Positions 16,808 to 25,620 of a stretch of DNA of 64,000 nucleotides are shown here, one piece after another. Both the position numbers and the translations under genes were made by a program. The notes beneath the pieces were generated by a model that had not been told where the DNA came from, made no database searches, and saw only the letters and a list, made by a program, of their open reading frames with translations. The first letter of the stretch is position 1. Each line of letters opens with the position of its first letter. This DNA is from CALJFL01 sp963669435 (lineage in GTDB: Bacteria; Pseudomonadota; Gammaproteobacteria; Pseudomonadales; Halieaceae), in NCBI GenBank assembly GCA_963669435.1, contig OY770025.1:3224001-3288000 (forward strand), read 5' to 3'.

Positions 16808-17146
16808 GTGAGACCGTATGCTGACGCAGAAGCTGATCTGCTGATTGACAGCGTAAAGCAGCTGATTGGTGATCATGTTGGGGAAGCCGGTGCCACACTT
16901 GATGTGATTGCCAAAGACCTGGATGTGCACCCCAAGACGCTAACCCGTCGTCTGACACTGAATGGCGTAACCTTCGGGCAATTGAAAGACGATGTGCGCT
17001 TCGCTATTGCCAAGCGTTACATTGCCACTGGTATGGCCTTTGAGGACATTTCCTGGCGGCTGGGGTTTAAGGACCCCTCGGGCTTCTATCGCGCGTTCAA
17101 GAAGTGGTCGGGCCGGGCACCAACGCGCTACCGCGCGTATCGATAA
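16808..17146 (+). CDS. AraC-type DNA-binding-domain-only regulator
   Basis: This encodes 112 residues that correspond almost wholly to the C-terminal double helix-turn-helix domain of AraC/XylS regulators. Features include DVIAKDLDVHPKTLTRRL, then DISWRLGFKDPSGFYRAFKKWSG and the end motif APTRYR. The usual N-terminal effector/dimerisation domain (roughly 200 residues) is absent, and there is no room for it before phaA. A GTG start with GAGGAG four bases before it makes it a plausible intact short gene, not just a remnant. It is divergent from phaAB and followed after 32 bases by an SDR gene. It may regulate phaAB without a ligand, or be a decayed full-length regulator. Confidence 0.7.
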   Translation: MRPYADAEADLLIDSVKQLIGDHVGEAGATLDVIAKDLDVHPKTLTRRLTLNGVTFGQLKDDVRFAIAKRYIATGMAFEDISWRLGFKDPSGFYRAFKKWSGRAPTRYRAYR

Positions 17147-17178
17147 CGTGTTCAGAACGGATGAGGAGGTAGCTGACG

Positions 17179-17904
17179 ATGACAGTTTTTGTAACAGGGG
17201 CGGGCTCCGGTATTGGTCGTGCCACTGCCCGACTCCTTGGAGCACAGTCCGATACAAGTGTGGTCTGTATAGATCGCGATAAAGACGCCGCCCAGGAAAC
17301 TGCGGGCGCCTTACCCAGTGCATTAGCCATTCAAGCTGATATCAGTGACGAGGCGCAGTGCCTTGCTGCGGTTCGCGCTGGAGTGGAGCAGTTCGGTAAT
17401 CCGCGAGGCCTGGTGCACTGTGCCGCTGTTTTTGATTGGCAGTCTATCGATAGTATTCGCGGTGCTGACCTGGATAGAAGCCTGGCCATAAACGTCAATG
17501 GTTCCTTCTATATGGCCAGGGCCGTAGCCAATACGGTGATGGAACACGGCCACCCCGGCTCGATCGTTCTGCTCAGTTCAGGAGGCTCTCGAGTGGCCAT
17601 GGGCGCCGCGATCTACAGCGCGACCAAAGCGGCCGTCGAAGCCATGGTCCGCGATTTAGCCGTGGCCTGGGCAACACATCCCGTTCGCGTGAACGCTGTA
17701 CTACCGGGGGTGGTGAAAACTCCCATGAGCCATGTGGCCCAGTCAGATGAAGGCGTGAGCAAGGTACTGTTAAACCATACACCCATGGGGCGCTTTGGGG
17801 AGGCTGAGGAAATTGCAGAAGCTTGTGCTTTTTTGATCAGCGACAAGGCTTCTTATATCACGGGCGCTTGTCTACCTGTGGATGGTGGTTTTCTGGCAGT
17901 GTAA
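17179..17904 (+). CDS. Short-chain dehydrogenase/reductase
   Basis: This is a classical SDR of 241 residues with cofactor loop GAGSGIG, the catalytic Ser in LLSSGG and Tyr-x3-Lys in YSATK, ending VDGGFLAV. An acidic residue after the second strand (VCIDRDKD) suggests NAD preference. A strong GAGGAGGT lies 8 bases before the ATG. It follows the AraC-like gene closely and is probably co-transcribed. Substrate is unknown. The rest of the sequence to the next gene (about 220 bases, 17,905-18,124) holds only a 14-bp palindrome at 18,084. Confidence 0.82.
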   Translation: MTVFVTGAGSGIGRATARLLGAQSDTSVVCIDRDKDAAQETAGALPSALAIQADISDEAQCLAAVRAGVEQFGNPRGLVHCAAVFDWQSIDSIRGADLDRSLAINVNGSFYMARAVANTVMEHGHPGSIVLLSSGGSRVAMGAAIYSATKAAVEAMVRDLAVAWATHPVRVNAVLPGVVKTPMSHVAQSDEGVSKVLLNHTPMGRFGEAEEIAEACAFLISDKASYITGACLPVDGGFLAV

Positions 17905-18083
17905 TCTCTTGTGACGGGCAGCTATGTCTTTTGTCGGTGACAGTTCAGATCAGCCCACGACCTTACTGGAGTTTACATGATTGGAACCAACTCGCGTCCT
18001 CGCGATGTACTAAGATATTGACTGGTAACGCCTTTAAGGCCGCTGTAAAAGGCTGGTACCTCAATCAAATTTTCCTCCAGCAC

Positions 18084-18097
18084 TTAACATATGTTAA
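18084..18097. repeat. 14-bp perfect palindrome TTAACATATGTTAA
   Basis: A perfect palindrome lies 28 bases beyond the stop of the Crp/Fnr gene, between two convergent genes. There is no T-run, so it is not an obvious terminator; a protein-binding site is possible but unsupported. Confidence 0.3.
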
Positions 18098-18124
18098 TGC
18101 GCGTCTCCCCTCACTCGGCAATAC

Positions 18125-18730
18125 TTACTGCAAGTTGAGTTTGCGCTTGAGTCGCGACAGCGAAACCGCGTCCACGCCCAGGTATGAGGCAATATGGTAC
18201 TGGGGCAGGGCAGCCAGTAATTCCGGTTCGTTGTCTTGCAGCCACAGGTAGCGTTGTTCGGCGTTCAGGGTCAGTAGCATGGCCTCACGCTGTTCATTGC
18301 GAATGAATGCCTGAGACAACAGCGCAATGACTGCACGGCTTAATTCGGGGTCACCCGGCGCATCAGCATAAAGCTGGCGAAAGTCGATTTGCAGCAGCGT
18401 GGTAGCGCTCAACGCCTGGATGCTGAAGGGCGCTGATGAGTCGGTCATCGCAGCGCTTACAGCCCCGGCATAATTACCCGGTCCAAAGAATGCTTTATTG
18501 CGTTCCTTGCCATCCGGGTTAGTGTAGTAGAGGCGCAACAGTCCCTCGTGCACGAAGAACAGTTTGTCGCTGCGAGTACCGGCATGGAGAAGTACTTCTT
18601 CATCTTCCAGCACTCGCAGAGATGCAGAGGCCAGGTAACGCTCGATAATGATCCGCTCGGCGTTTCTGGCGACATTGAACCAGTGGTCTAGAATGTCCGC
18701 TATAGCTTGAGAATTAGTCACGTTAATCAT
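18125..18730 (-). CDS. Crp/Fnr-family transcriptional regulator
   Basis: This is a regulator of 201 residues. A cyclic-nucleotide-binding-like beta-roll (about residues 30-140, including LLHAGTRSDKLFFVHEGLLRL) is followed by a short C-terminal helix-turn-helix (YHIASYLGVDAVSLSRLKRKL). The set of N-terminal cysteines needed for an Fnr iron-sulphur cluster is not seen, and the cAMP-contact Arg of true Crp is not obvious, so the effector is unknown. It is divergent from the class II aldolase-fold gene at 18765 with only 34 bases between starts, which makes that gene a plausible target. Confidence 0.82.
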   Translation of the reverse strand: MINVTNSQAIADILDHWFNVARNAERIIIERYLASASLRVLEDEEVLLHAGTRSDKLFFVHEGLLRLYYTNPDGKERNKAFFGPGNYAGAVSAAMTDSSAPFSIQALSATTLLQIDFRQLYADAPGDPELSRAVIALLSQAFIRNEQREAMLLTLNAEQRYLWLQDNEPELLAALPQYHIASYLGVDAVSLSRLKRKLNLQ

Positions 18731-18764
18731 TCACAGAAGTCAGTCACACGACGGGAGCAAGACA

Positions 18765-19559
18765 ATGGCAGAAGTAGCTAACAGTATCATAATGAATGCC
18801 GATGCGGCGGAATCAAACATGCCACAGGACACCATGGATGTGGCGGCCGAGCGCAAGCTCCGCAAGGAGCGTCTGGCGGCAGCTCTGCGCCTGTTCGGCA
18901 AGTTCGGTTTTGACGAGGGCGTAGCCGGCCATATCACTGTACGTGACCCCGAGCACCTCGATCATTTCTGGGTCAACGCGATGGGTCGTTCTTTCAAGCA
19001 AATGCGTGTGTCTGATTTGCTACTGGTCAACCACAAAGGTGAAGTTGTAGAGGGTGAAGGCCTGTTGAATGGTGCCGCCTTTACCATCCACTCGCAGATT
19101 CACATGGCCAACCCGAATATCACTGCCGCGGCTCACTCACATTCCGTGTACGGCAAGACCTGGTCGAGCCTGGGACGCCTGTTGGATCCGCTCACCCAGG
19201 ATGCCTGCGCGTTCTATGACGACCACGTATTGTTTGACGATTTCAGCGGTGTGGTGCTGGATAACTCCGAGGGCGAGCGCATCGCCGCTGCACTGGGCGA
19301 CAAAAAGGCAGCCATCCTGCAAAATCACGGCCTTCTAACCGTAGGCAAGAGCGTGGATGAGGCGGCGTGGTGGTTTATCACCATGGAGCGCAGCTGCCAG
19401 GCGCAGCTTATGGCCGAAGCGGCAGGTAAGCCCATTTTGATCGATCCCGAGGTGGCAGCACACACCCGTGAAACTGTAGGTAACGAGTTGGCCGGTTGGT
19501 TCAGCTTCCAGCCGCTTTACGACGTGATTGTGGCGGAGCAGCCGGAGCTGCTCGAGTAA
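18765..19559 (+). CDS. Class II aldolase/adducin-domain protein
   Basis: This cytoplasmic protein of 264 residues has the class II aldolase/adducin fold. Zinc-binding histidines are seen in AAHSHSVYGK and QNHGLLTVG. The first 40 residues are an extra polar extension. The family includes fuculose- and ribulose-phosphate aldolases/epimerases, but this long adducin-like subgroup is mostly uncharacterised. GGGAG lies just before the ATG. The gene ends at a strong bidirectional terminator and is divergent from a Crp/Fnr regulator. No sugar kinase or isomerase neighbours it, so a sugar-phosphate role is not supported by context. Confidence 0.8.
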   Translation: MAEVANSIIMNADAAESNMPQDTMDVAAERKLRKERLAAALRLFGKFGFDEGVAGHITVRDPEHLDHFWVNAMGRSFKQMRVSDLLLVNHKGEVVEGEGLLNGAAFTIHSQIHMANPNITAAAHSHSVYGKTWSSLGRLLDPLTQDACAFYDDHVLFDDFSGVVLDNSEGERIAAALGDKKAAILQNHGLLTVGKSVDEAAWWFITMERSCQAQLMAEAAGKPILIDPEVAAHTRETVGNELAGWFSFQPLYDVIVAEQPELLE

Positions 19560-19590
19560 GCTATTGTCTCGAGAGCTTTTGACAGAAATA

Positions 19591-19618
19591 AAAAACCCGG
19601 CAGCCGCCGGGTTTTTTT
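19591..19618. terminator. Bidirectional rho-independent terminator
   Basis: Arms CCCGGC and GCCGGG (19596-19611) with an AGCC loop are flanked by five A on one side and seven T on the other. It serves both the aldolase-fold gene on the plus strand and metY on the minus strand. Confidence 0.9.
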
Positions 19619-19642
19619 ATAAATGGTTTCGAAAGAAATGCG

Positions 19643-20917
19643 CTAGTGCGTTGCCGCCAGCGCCTGGTCAATATCCGCGATGATGTCATCGATATGTTCG
19701 ATACCGACCGAAATTCTCACCATGTCTTCGCTGACCCCGGCAGTGGCCAATTCCTCTTCGTTGAGTTGGCGGTGGGTGGTGCTGGCCGGGTGACAGGCCA
19801 GGGATTTGGCATCACCTATGTTTACCAGGCGCAGAATCATCTGCAGTGAGTCGATAAAGCGGGTGCCGGCTTCCAGCCCGCCTTCAATACCGAAACTCAG
19901 GATCCCCGAGGCGTTACCGCCACAGATTTTCTCGCAGTTTTCCCGATAGGGGCTGTCTGACAGACCTGCGTAGTTCACCCAGTTCACCCGTTCGTGGTTT
20001 TGCAGATGCTCGGCGACTTTCTGCGCGTTCTCGCAGTGGCGCTCCATACGCAGACCAAGCGTCTCCAGCCCCTGCATGATCTGGAAGGCGCTCTGGGGCG
20101 CCATGCACGCACCAGTGTTGCGCAACGGCACCACGCGACAGCGACCGATGAAGGCCGCGGGGCCAAAACCCTCGGTATACACAACGCCGTGGTAGGAGGG
20201 ATCCGGTGTGGTGAGTATGGAAAAGCGATCCTGGTGGGCCGCCCAGTCAAATTTACCGGAATCGATGATGGCGCCGCCTATGGTGGTGCCGTGTCCGCCA
20301 ATGTATTTGGTCAGCGAGTGGATGCTGATGTCTGCGCCGTAATCGAATACCCGGCACAGGAAGGGGGTGGCGACGGTGTTGTCGACCATCAGGGGTACGC
20401 CAGCCTCGTGGGCTATCTGGGCCCATCGCTCGATATCAACGATATTGCCCGCCGGGTTGCCAATGGATTCGCAGAACAAGGCGCGGGTGTTTTCATCGAT
20501 CAGGCTCTTGGCCTTTTCAAAGTCATCGGCGGCAGTAAAGCGCGTTTCGATACCCTGGCGGGGAAAGGTGTGTGCGAACAGGTTGTAGGTGCCGCCATAA
20601 AGCTGCGAGGTGCTCACAATATTACAGCCCGCCTCGGTGATGGCCTCGATCGCATAGCGAATGGCCGCCATGCCCGAGGATACGGCCAGTGCCCCAACAC
20701 CCCCTTCCAATTCTGTCAGTCGTTGCTCCAGTACCGCGTTGGTGGGGTTCATAATGCGGCTGTAGATGTTGCCGGGGACCGCAAGATTAAACAGATCAGC
20801 GCCGTGCTGCGTATTGTCGAAGGTAAACGACGTGGTCTGGTAAATCGGCGTGGTGGCCGCGTTCGTGCTGGGGTCGCCTTCGTAACCCGCGTGCAGGGCA
20901 ATGGTCTCCGGTTTCAT
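19643..20917 (-). CDS. metY: O-acetylhomoserine sulfhydrylase
   Basis: MetY is a PLP enzyme of the Cys/Met-metabolism family that makes homocysteine from O-acetylhomoserine and sulfide. The 424-residue protein starts at MKPETIALHAGYEG, with GGAGA upstream; upstream in-frame codons to 21004 are not family sequence. Motifs include TPIYQTTSFTF, the PLP-lysine region SIHSLTKYIGGHGTTIGG, and the C-terminal HPASTTHRQL, all typical of the O-acetylhomoserine aminocarboxypropyltransferase subgroup. It stands alone, convergent with the class II aldolase and divergent from sstT. No SAM riboswitch was recognised in its 200-base upstream region. Confidence 0.93.
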   Translation of the reverse strand: MKPETIALHAGYEGDPSTNAATTPIYQTTSFTFDNTQHGADLFNLAVPGNIYSRIMNPTNAVLEQRLTELEGGVGALAVSSGMAAIRYAIEAITEAGCNIVSTSQLYGGTYNLFAHTFPRQGIETRFTAADDFEKAKSLIDENTRALFCESIGNPAGNIVDIERWAQIAHEAGVPLMVDNTVATPFLCRVFDYGADISIHSLTKYIGGHGTTIGGAIIDSGKFDWAAHQDRFSILTTPDPSYHGVVYTEGFGPAAFIGRCRVVPLRNTGACMAPQSAFQIMQGLETLGLRMERHCENAQKVAEHLQNHERVNWVNYAGLSDSPYRENCEKICGGNASGILSFGIEGGLEAGTRFIDSLQMILRLVNIGDAKSLACHPASTTHRQLNEEELATAGVSEDMVRISVGIEHIDDIIADIDQALAATH

Positions 20918-21117
20918 TGTGTTCTCCAATTCGTGTTGATTACTTTGTTCAATGAGGTAAATGGATTGCGCACTGGAGCTTAGCAGACAAGGCTGTGCTG
21001 ACAAGTATCCAGCGCCATTACGCGAACGCTGGTCGTCGCGTGGGAGTCTGGCTACACTGGTGCAACACTGGCCTTGAATAATGACTCAAGGTCGCCGCCA
21101 GATAAGGGATACGGATA

Positions 21118-22338
21118 ATGCAGATGAATCCACTCAGCTGGGGATTGGTCCCTCAAATATTACTCGGCGTGCTGCTGGGTGCGGTGGTCGGATTAGTACT
21201 ACCTGAACTGGCGCTAACACTGGGCTTGCTCGGGCAGTTATTTGTGGGCATGTTGAAAGCCGTGGCCCCGTTGCTGGTGATGCTGCTGGTGATGTCGGCG
21301 ATTGCCAACAAAACCGAGGCCGCAGATGATGGACGAAAAACACTGATGACTATCGTGCTCTATCTTGTGGGCACCATCGGTGCCGCCCTGGTAGCCCTGG
21401 TCATGAGTGTGTTGTTTCCGCAGACCCTGGCACTGACCCAGGCCGCCGAGGGCAGTCCGCCGGCGGCGGTGTCTGCTGTTTTGACCGATGTGTTGTTCAA
21501 GTTAATAGACAATCCGGTGAATGCACTGATCAGCGGTAACTTTCTTGGCTGCCTTACCTGGGCCATTTTACTGGGTGTCAGTTTTCGCCGGGCGTCCGAC
21601 AGCTTCAAGCACAACCTGACAACCTGGGCGGAGGGCGTCAGTGATATTGTGCGCTACGTTATCCGGCTTGCTCCCCTGGGTATCTTCGGCCTGGTCGGCG
21701 TCACCGTGGCGACCATCGGGCTGTCGGCCCTGGGCAGTTACGCCAGCCTTGCTTTGCTACTGGTTGCTGCGATGTTGGTGATGGCATTGCTGGTGAATCC
21801 ATTACTGGTTTTTATCGTGACGCGCAAAAACCCCTATCCCATTGTGCTGCGGTGTCTGGAAGAGTCGGGCGTTACGGCGTTTTTTACACGCAGCTCGGCG
21901 GCCAATATTCCAGTCAATTTGAATTTGGCAAAAAGCCTCGGGATCAGCGAAGAACTTTACACAGTGACGATTCCCATTGGTGCCACCGTCAATATGGCGG
22001 GCGCGGCAATCACCATTACTGTATTGACCCTGGCCGCTGCGAACACCCTGGGGATGGAAGTTTCTTTGGTGACGGCCATGGTATTGTGTGTTATCGCGGC
22101 GCTATCTGCTTGTGGCGCCAGCGGCGTGCCATCGGGCAGCTTGCTGCTGATACCGCTGGCCTGTGCGTTGTTCGGCATTCCCGTGGACGTGGCCATGCAG
22201 GTCGTGGCGGTGGGCTTCATCATCAGCGTGATTCAGGATTCCGCCGAAACCGCGTTGAACTCCAGTTCCGACGTGGTCTATACCTACGCGGTCGACCATT
22301 GGGAGCAGTCCCGCGAAGCGCCTGTTGAAAGCGCCTGA
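21118..22338 (+). CDS. sstT: Sodium:serine/threonine symporter
   Basis: This inner-membrane transporter of 406 residues belongs to the dicarboxylate/amino acid:cation symporter family and resembles SstT, which imports serine and threonine with sodium. The SstT pattern is seen in FFTRSSAANIPVNL (serine-rich hairpin loop) and TIPIGATVNMAGAAI (ion and substrate site), then GASGVPSGS, with a terminal QDSAETALNSSSD segment. It is divergent from metY. A 6-bp inverted repeat (CCTTGA/TCAAGG, 21072-21091) lies about 27 bases before its ATG and could be a binding site; this is unproven. Confidence 0.9.
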   Translation: MQMNPLSWGLVPQILLGVLLGAVVGLVLPELALTLGLLGQLFVGMLKAVAPLLVMLLVMSAIANKTEAADDGRKTLMTIVLYLVGTIGAALVALVMSVLFPQTLALTQAAEGSPPAAVSAVLTDVLFKLIDNPVNALISGNFLGCLTWAILLGVSFRRASDSFKHNLTTWAEGVSDIVRYVIRLAPLGIFGLVGVTVATIGLSALGSYASLALLLVAAMLVMALLVNPLLVFIVTRKNPYPIVLRCLEESGVTAFFTRSSAANIPVNLNLAKSLGISEELYTVTIPIGATVNMAGAAITITVLTLAAANTLGMEVSLVTAMVLCVIAALSACGASGVPSGSLLLIPLACALFGIPVDVAMQVVAVGFIISVIQDSAETALNSSSDVVYTYAVDHWEQSREAPVESA

Positions 22339-22382
22339 GGGGGAATTATTCAGTCCTCGTTGCTGCTTTTGTCTTTCTCGAG

Positions 22383-23471
22383 TTAAGCGCCGCTGTTCGG
22401 GTCAAGACCAGCTTCACCGTGGGGTTCGCTATCGGTGACGCTATCACTGTCACTGTTGCCGATCCTGTGCTTGCCGCTCTGGGTATAGTTGCCAATGTGG
22501 CCGAGAATTAACTCGGCCATAGTGTCGGGTTGCTCGTGCATCAGACCGTGACCGGCATCCAGGCTGTACAAGTCGAACGGGCCCTGCATCCTGCTGCGCT
22601 GGCGTTCGACCACAGAAGCGGCGATGACACCGTCCTTGGTTCCCCAGATAAAGCGCGTCGGCACGGTTACTGGCGCAGTGAGGCGCGGCTCGACCGCCAG
22701 TGTGGCTGGGTCCATCGCCCGATACCAGTTCATGGCGGCGGTGAGGGCGCCGGGTTCCTGCAGCACGTCCAGGTGTTTGCGTTGACGCGCGTTGGGTGTG
22801 TTGTCCAGCACCTTGTTCATGAGTGGATTGTTGATCACGGTCAGCACGAATTCCGGAATGATCGGCCGCTGAATAAAACCAAAGTACTTGCTGCGCTCCC
22901 GCTGCTCCGGATCATTGACCACGCCGTCCATAAAGACGCCTGTCTGGGGAATCGATAGACCGGTCCATGACAGCACTCGCTCTGGGTACGCAGCCACAAC
23001 AGCCCAACCCACGCCGGCGCCCCAATCGTGGCCAACAAGATGAAATCGCTCAAAACCCAGGTGGTCCGCGACGGCGATGACATCGTCAACCAGTAGCCAT
23101 ATATCGTAGTCTGCGATGTCATCCGGTCGCGCGCCGGGGCTGTAGCCGCGTTGGTCAAAGGCCAGAGCCCGGTAGCCTGCCGCCGCTGCGCTTTCGCCGA
23201 GACCGTCCCAGGTGATCAGTGATTCGGGAAATCCGTGCAGCATAATCAGTGCGTCGCCCTCATTCTGGGCGCCCCGGTAGCGTGCGCGGAAGTTGAAATC
23301 GCCGATTTGCAGTTGGTAATCGCCGTCGCCATCGCCGGCGTTGTAGACGGGGAGGGCGGCTACCGCTTTACTGTGGCTGTAGCGCCAATCGAGGGTGCTG
23401 GCGTAAAGAATCAGCGCAAAAAGTAGGACCAGTAGAAGTAGCGCGAACACGCTATACATGAATAGTCTCAT
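22383..23471 (-). CDS. Membrane-anchored alpha/beta hydrolase (epoxide-hydrolase-like)
   Basis: This is an alpha/beta hydrolase of 362 residues with an N-terminal membrane anchor (about residues 5-25). The core contains HGFPES (oxyanion region), nucleophile Asp in GHDWGAGVGW and the catalytic His in DAGHGLMHEQPD. Asp in the nucleophile position is the pattern of epoxide hydrolases and haloalkane dehalogenases rather than esterases. The C-terminal 25 residues are Ser/Asp-rich and probably disordered. The 221-base upstream region contains a short CATTTATAAATG palindrome (23645-23656) and no clear promoter. It is the next minus-strand gene after the cobalamin operon but is probably independent. 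Confidence 0.82.
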   Translation of the reverse strand: MRLFMYSVFALLLLVLLFALILYASTLDWRYSHSKAVAALPVYNAGDGDGDYQLQIGDFNFRARYRGAQNEGDALIMLHGFPESLITWDGLGESAAAAGYRALAFDQRGYSPGARPDDIADYDIWLLVDDVIAVADHLGFERFHLVGHDWGAGVGWAVVAAYPERVLSWTGLSIPQTGVFMDGVVNDPEQRERSKYFGFIQRPIIPEFVLTVINNPLMNKVLDNTPNARQRKHLDVLQEPGALTAAMNWYRAMDPATLAVEPRLTAPVTVPTRFIWGTKDGVIAASVVERQRSRMQGPFDLYSLDAGHGLMHEQPDTMAELILGHIGNYTQSGKHRIGNSDSDSVTDSEPHGEAGLDPNSGA

Positions 23472-23644
23472 TGGAAACTCACCTTTTTGCGCATAGCGCT
23501 ACGCGGTTGCTGTGACGCGACATCCCGTTCTGGCCGCCTTGGGTCTGTTGTTGGTACAGGATGTGCGGTGACAATAAACCTCACACACTCGTACTTCCCG
23601 GGTCACATTCTATTAAAGTTTTAACAAATACGGGGAATTCTAAG

Positions 23645-23656
23645 CATTTATAAATG
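23645..23656. repeat. 12-bp palindrome CATTTATAAATG downstream of btuF
   Basis: A perfect 12-bp palindrome lies in an AT-rich stretch between the cobalamin operon end and the hydrolase. There is no GC-rich stem with a U-run here, so a terminator for the operon is not evident. Confidence 0.3.
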
Positions 23657-23692
23657 ACTATTTATATAATAAGAGCCCGAGAAGAGCAAGTC

Positions 23693-24580
23693 CTACCTGG
23701 GCAGGGTGGCCAGTCTCTCTCGCGCGACCTGTAGCTGATCGCATAGGTTATCGGCGCCGAGCAGGATGCGAGCGGTGGGTCGCTGGAGATGATCGGGTGG
23801 GATGAAGAACAGGGTGTCGGCACTGTTGACCCGCAGTGAGGGATACGCTTTCCACTCGTCCAGCCATTCTGGTCTGGCCATGCCCATGCCACTGGCGACG
23901 ATAACATCGGGGTTGCGCAGTAGTACCGATTCAATACTGATCTTCGGCGCGAGGTAGGTGGCGTCTGCAAAACTGTTTACCCCGCCACATAGACGGATAA
24001 CCTTGCTGATCAGGTGGTCGTCATTCAAGGTCTGCAGGGGATCGTTCCAGACCTGGTAGAACACCGAAACCTGGGACCTGTTGCTGAAGTCATCTGCCAG
24101 TGCTTGGAACTGCGCCTCTATTTCCGACGCCTGTTGGTAGCCGACTGCTTCGGTTCCCGCGAGTTGCGCGATGTGCCGGATTGTTTTGGCGATATCATCC
24201 AGTTCCCTGGGCTCACTCACGTAAACACTCAGGCCCAGTTCTTCCAGCGCACCGAGCGTCTTCATGCCATTTCCGGAAGACCACATCAACACCAGATCTG
24301 GCTTCAGAGCGACAATGGCTTCGAGGTTCGCGGTTTTGTATGTGCCGACCCGGGCGATTTTTGTGGCTGCGTCCGGATAGTTGGCGTAACTCACCACACC
24401 TACCAGCTTGTCGCCAGCACCGGCGGTGAACGTGTTTTCCACGATGTGAGGTGCCAGTGCGACAATGCGTTGCGCCGGTTGCTCCAGGAGTACGGTGCGC
24501 CCGGCAAAGTCGGTCACCTCGATTTCACCCAGGGTTGCGCTGGCACAAAACACCGCTAGCAATAGCCACCAGGCTCTCAT
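23693..24580 (-). CDS. btuF: Cobalamin ABC transporter periplasmic binding protein
   Basis: This is a periplasmic helical-backbone binding protein of 295 residues. An N-terminal signal peptide (about residues 1-18, ending near ATLGE) precedes a family III substrate-binding fold: VTDFAGRTVLLEQPAQRIVALAP is the typical opening (here given in part), with VGVVSYANYP and LEAIVALKPDLVL following. The fold is shared by siderophore, haem and B12 receptors; the surrounding cobalamin genes point to B12 or cobinamide. Its ATG overlaps the cobT stop (ATGA), so it is translationally coupled as the last gene of the operon. Confidence 0.85.
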   Translation of the reverse strand: MRAWWLLLAVFCASATLGEIEVTDFAGRTVLLEQPAQRIVALAPHIVENTFTAGAGDKLVGVVSYANYPDAATKIARVGTYKTANLEAIVALKPDLVLMWSSGNGMKTLGALEELGLSVYVSEPRELDDIAKTIRHIAQLAGTEAVGYQQASEIEAQFQALADDFSNRSQVSVFYQVWNDPLQTLNDDHLISKVIRLCGGVNSFADATYLAPKISIESVLLRNPDVIVASGMGMARPEWLDEWKAYPSLRVNSADTLFFIPPDHLQRPTARILLGADNLCDQLQVARERLATLPR

Positions 24581-25620
24581 CGTTCTGACTCCGCTACCCC
24601 GGCCTGGTCGAAAGTGGCCATAGACCCGTGCAGGGTTAATGCGCTGCGAATAATGGGAACAGCAACAGCTGCACCGCTGCCTTCACCCAGGCGCATATCG
24701 AGTTGTAGCAATGGCGACAACTCCATCGCTTCCAGGGTTATTTTGTGTCCGGCCTCCGCCGATTGGTGTGCAGCCAACAGCCACTGCCGGGCGCCCGGAT
24801 TTATTTTGCAGGCAATCAATGCGGCAGCAGTCGCGATAAAGCCGTCGAGGAGGGCGGGGATGCCGCGCTGCGCGCAGCGAATATAGGCACCTACCATTGT
24901 CGCTATCTCAAGCCCTCCCAGGCAACGCAGAATAGCCAGCGGTGAATCCAGTTGATCTGCATGCAGGTCCAGGGCTGCCTGCAGCACGCGAGTCTTGTGC
25001 TGTAAAGTGACATCATCTATGCCGGTCCCTCTGCCGGTGACCGCGTCAGCCGGTAGTTCCAGGGTGGCAGCGATCAGGGCTGCCGCGGAGCTGGTGTTAC
25101 CAATGCCCATTTCACCTGCGATAAACAGATCGCAGGCGACCAAGGCATCAACCGTGTTTCTGCCTAAGGACAGGCAGCTTTCCAGCAGTTCTGTGTTGAG
25201 CGCAGGTTCGCGACTGAAATCGCGGCTACCGGGAGCGAGTTGTATGTTATCGAGTCCGGGGCGGTCGGGGAGTGCATCGAAGGTACCGACGTTTACGATC
25301 TTGAACTCTGCGCCGAGTTCCCTGCCCAGCACGCTAATGGCTGCGCCGCCGAGGACAAAGTTCTCGACCATTTGCGCCGTTACTTCTGCCGGAAAGGCGG
25401 ATACCCCCTGTGCAGTGATACCGTGATCCGCAGCGTAAACATGCACCGCAATATTGTTCAGGCGAGGCAGTGCACGTCCCTGCCAGGCGGCAAACTGAAC
25501 CGCTAGACTTTCGAGTTTGCCCAGGGAACCCGCCGGTTTGGTCAGCAGGTTTTGACGAGCACTTGCAGCGTCCCTGCTTTTTTCGCAGGGCAGGGCGCAG
25601 GGCTCGTTATACCAACTCAT
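24577..25620 (-). CDS. cobT: Nicotinate-nucleotide--dimethylbenzimidazole phosphoribosyltransferase
   Basis: CobT activates the lower-ligand base of cobalamin by making alpha-ribazole phosphate from nicotinate mononucleotide and dimethylbenzimidazole. The 347-residue protein contains the early motif KPAGSLGKLE, YAADHGIT and the C-terminal RLGEGSGAA, whose Glu (about 313) is the catalytic base. The start is set at MSWYNEP because this ATG overlaps the cobU stop as ATGA; a longer upstream frame is just the cobU shadow. Together with CobU and CobS it completes nucleotide-loop assembly. Confidence 0.94.
   Translation of the reverse strand: MSWYNEPCALPCEKSRDAASARQNLLTKPAGSLGKLESLAVQFAAWQGRALPRLNNIAVHVYAADHGITAQGVSAFPAEVTAQMVENFVLGGAAISVLGRELGAEFKIVNVGTFDALPDRPGLDNIQLAPGSRDFSREPALNTELLESCLSLGRNTVDALVACDLFIAGEMGIGNTSSAAALIAATLELPADAVTGRGTGIDDVTLQHKTRVLQAALDLHADQLDSPLAILRCLGGLEIATMVGAYIRCAQRGIPALLDGFIATAAALIACKINPGARQWLLAAHQSAEAGHKITLEAMELSPLLQLDMRLGEGSGAAVAVPIIRSALTLHGSMATFDQAGVAESER

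Noticed and set aside
17823..18251. A 142-codon open frame bridging the SDR and Crp/Fnr genes
   Set aside because: Its protein is Cys/Trp/Ser-rich without a family pattern and overlaps two well-supported genes.
19994..20983. A 329-codon open frame on the plus strand
   Set aside because: It is antisense to metY, whose family motifs are unmistakable; the predicted protein has no family pattern and is a shadow of high-GC codon use.
20918..21117. SAM or methionine riboswitch upstream of metY
   Set aside because: None of the conserved SAM-riboswitch blocks could be seen in this 200-base region.
23472..23692. Rho-independent terminator for the cobalamin operon
   Set aside because: GC-rich stem plus U-run was sought beyond btuF but only a GCTCTT direct repeat and an AT palindrome are present.
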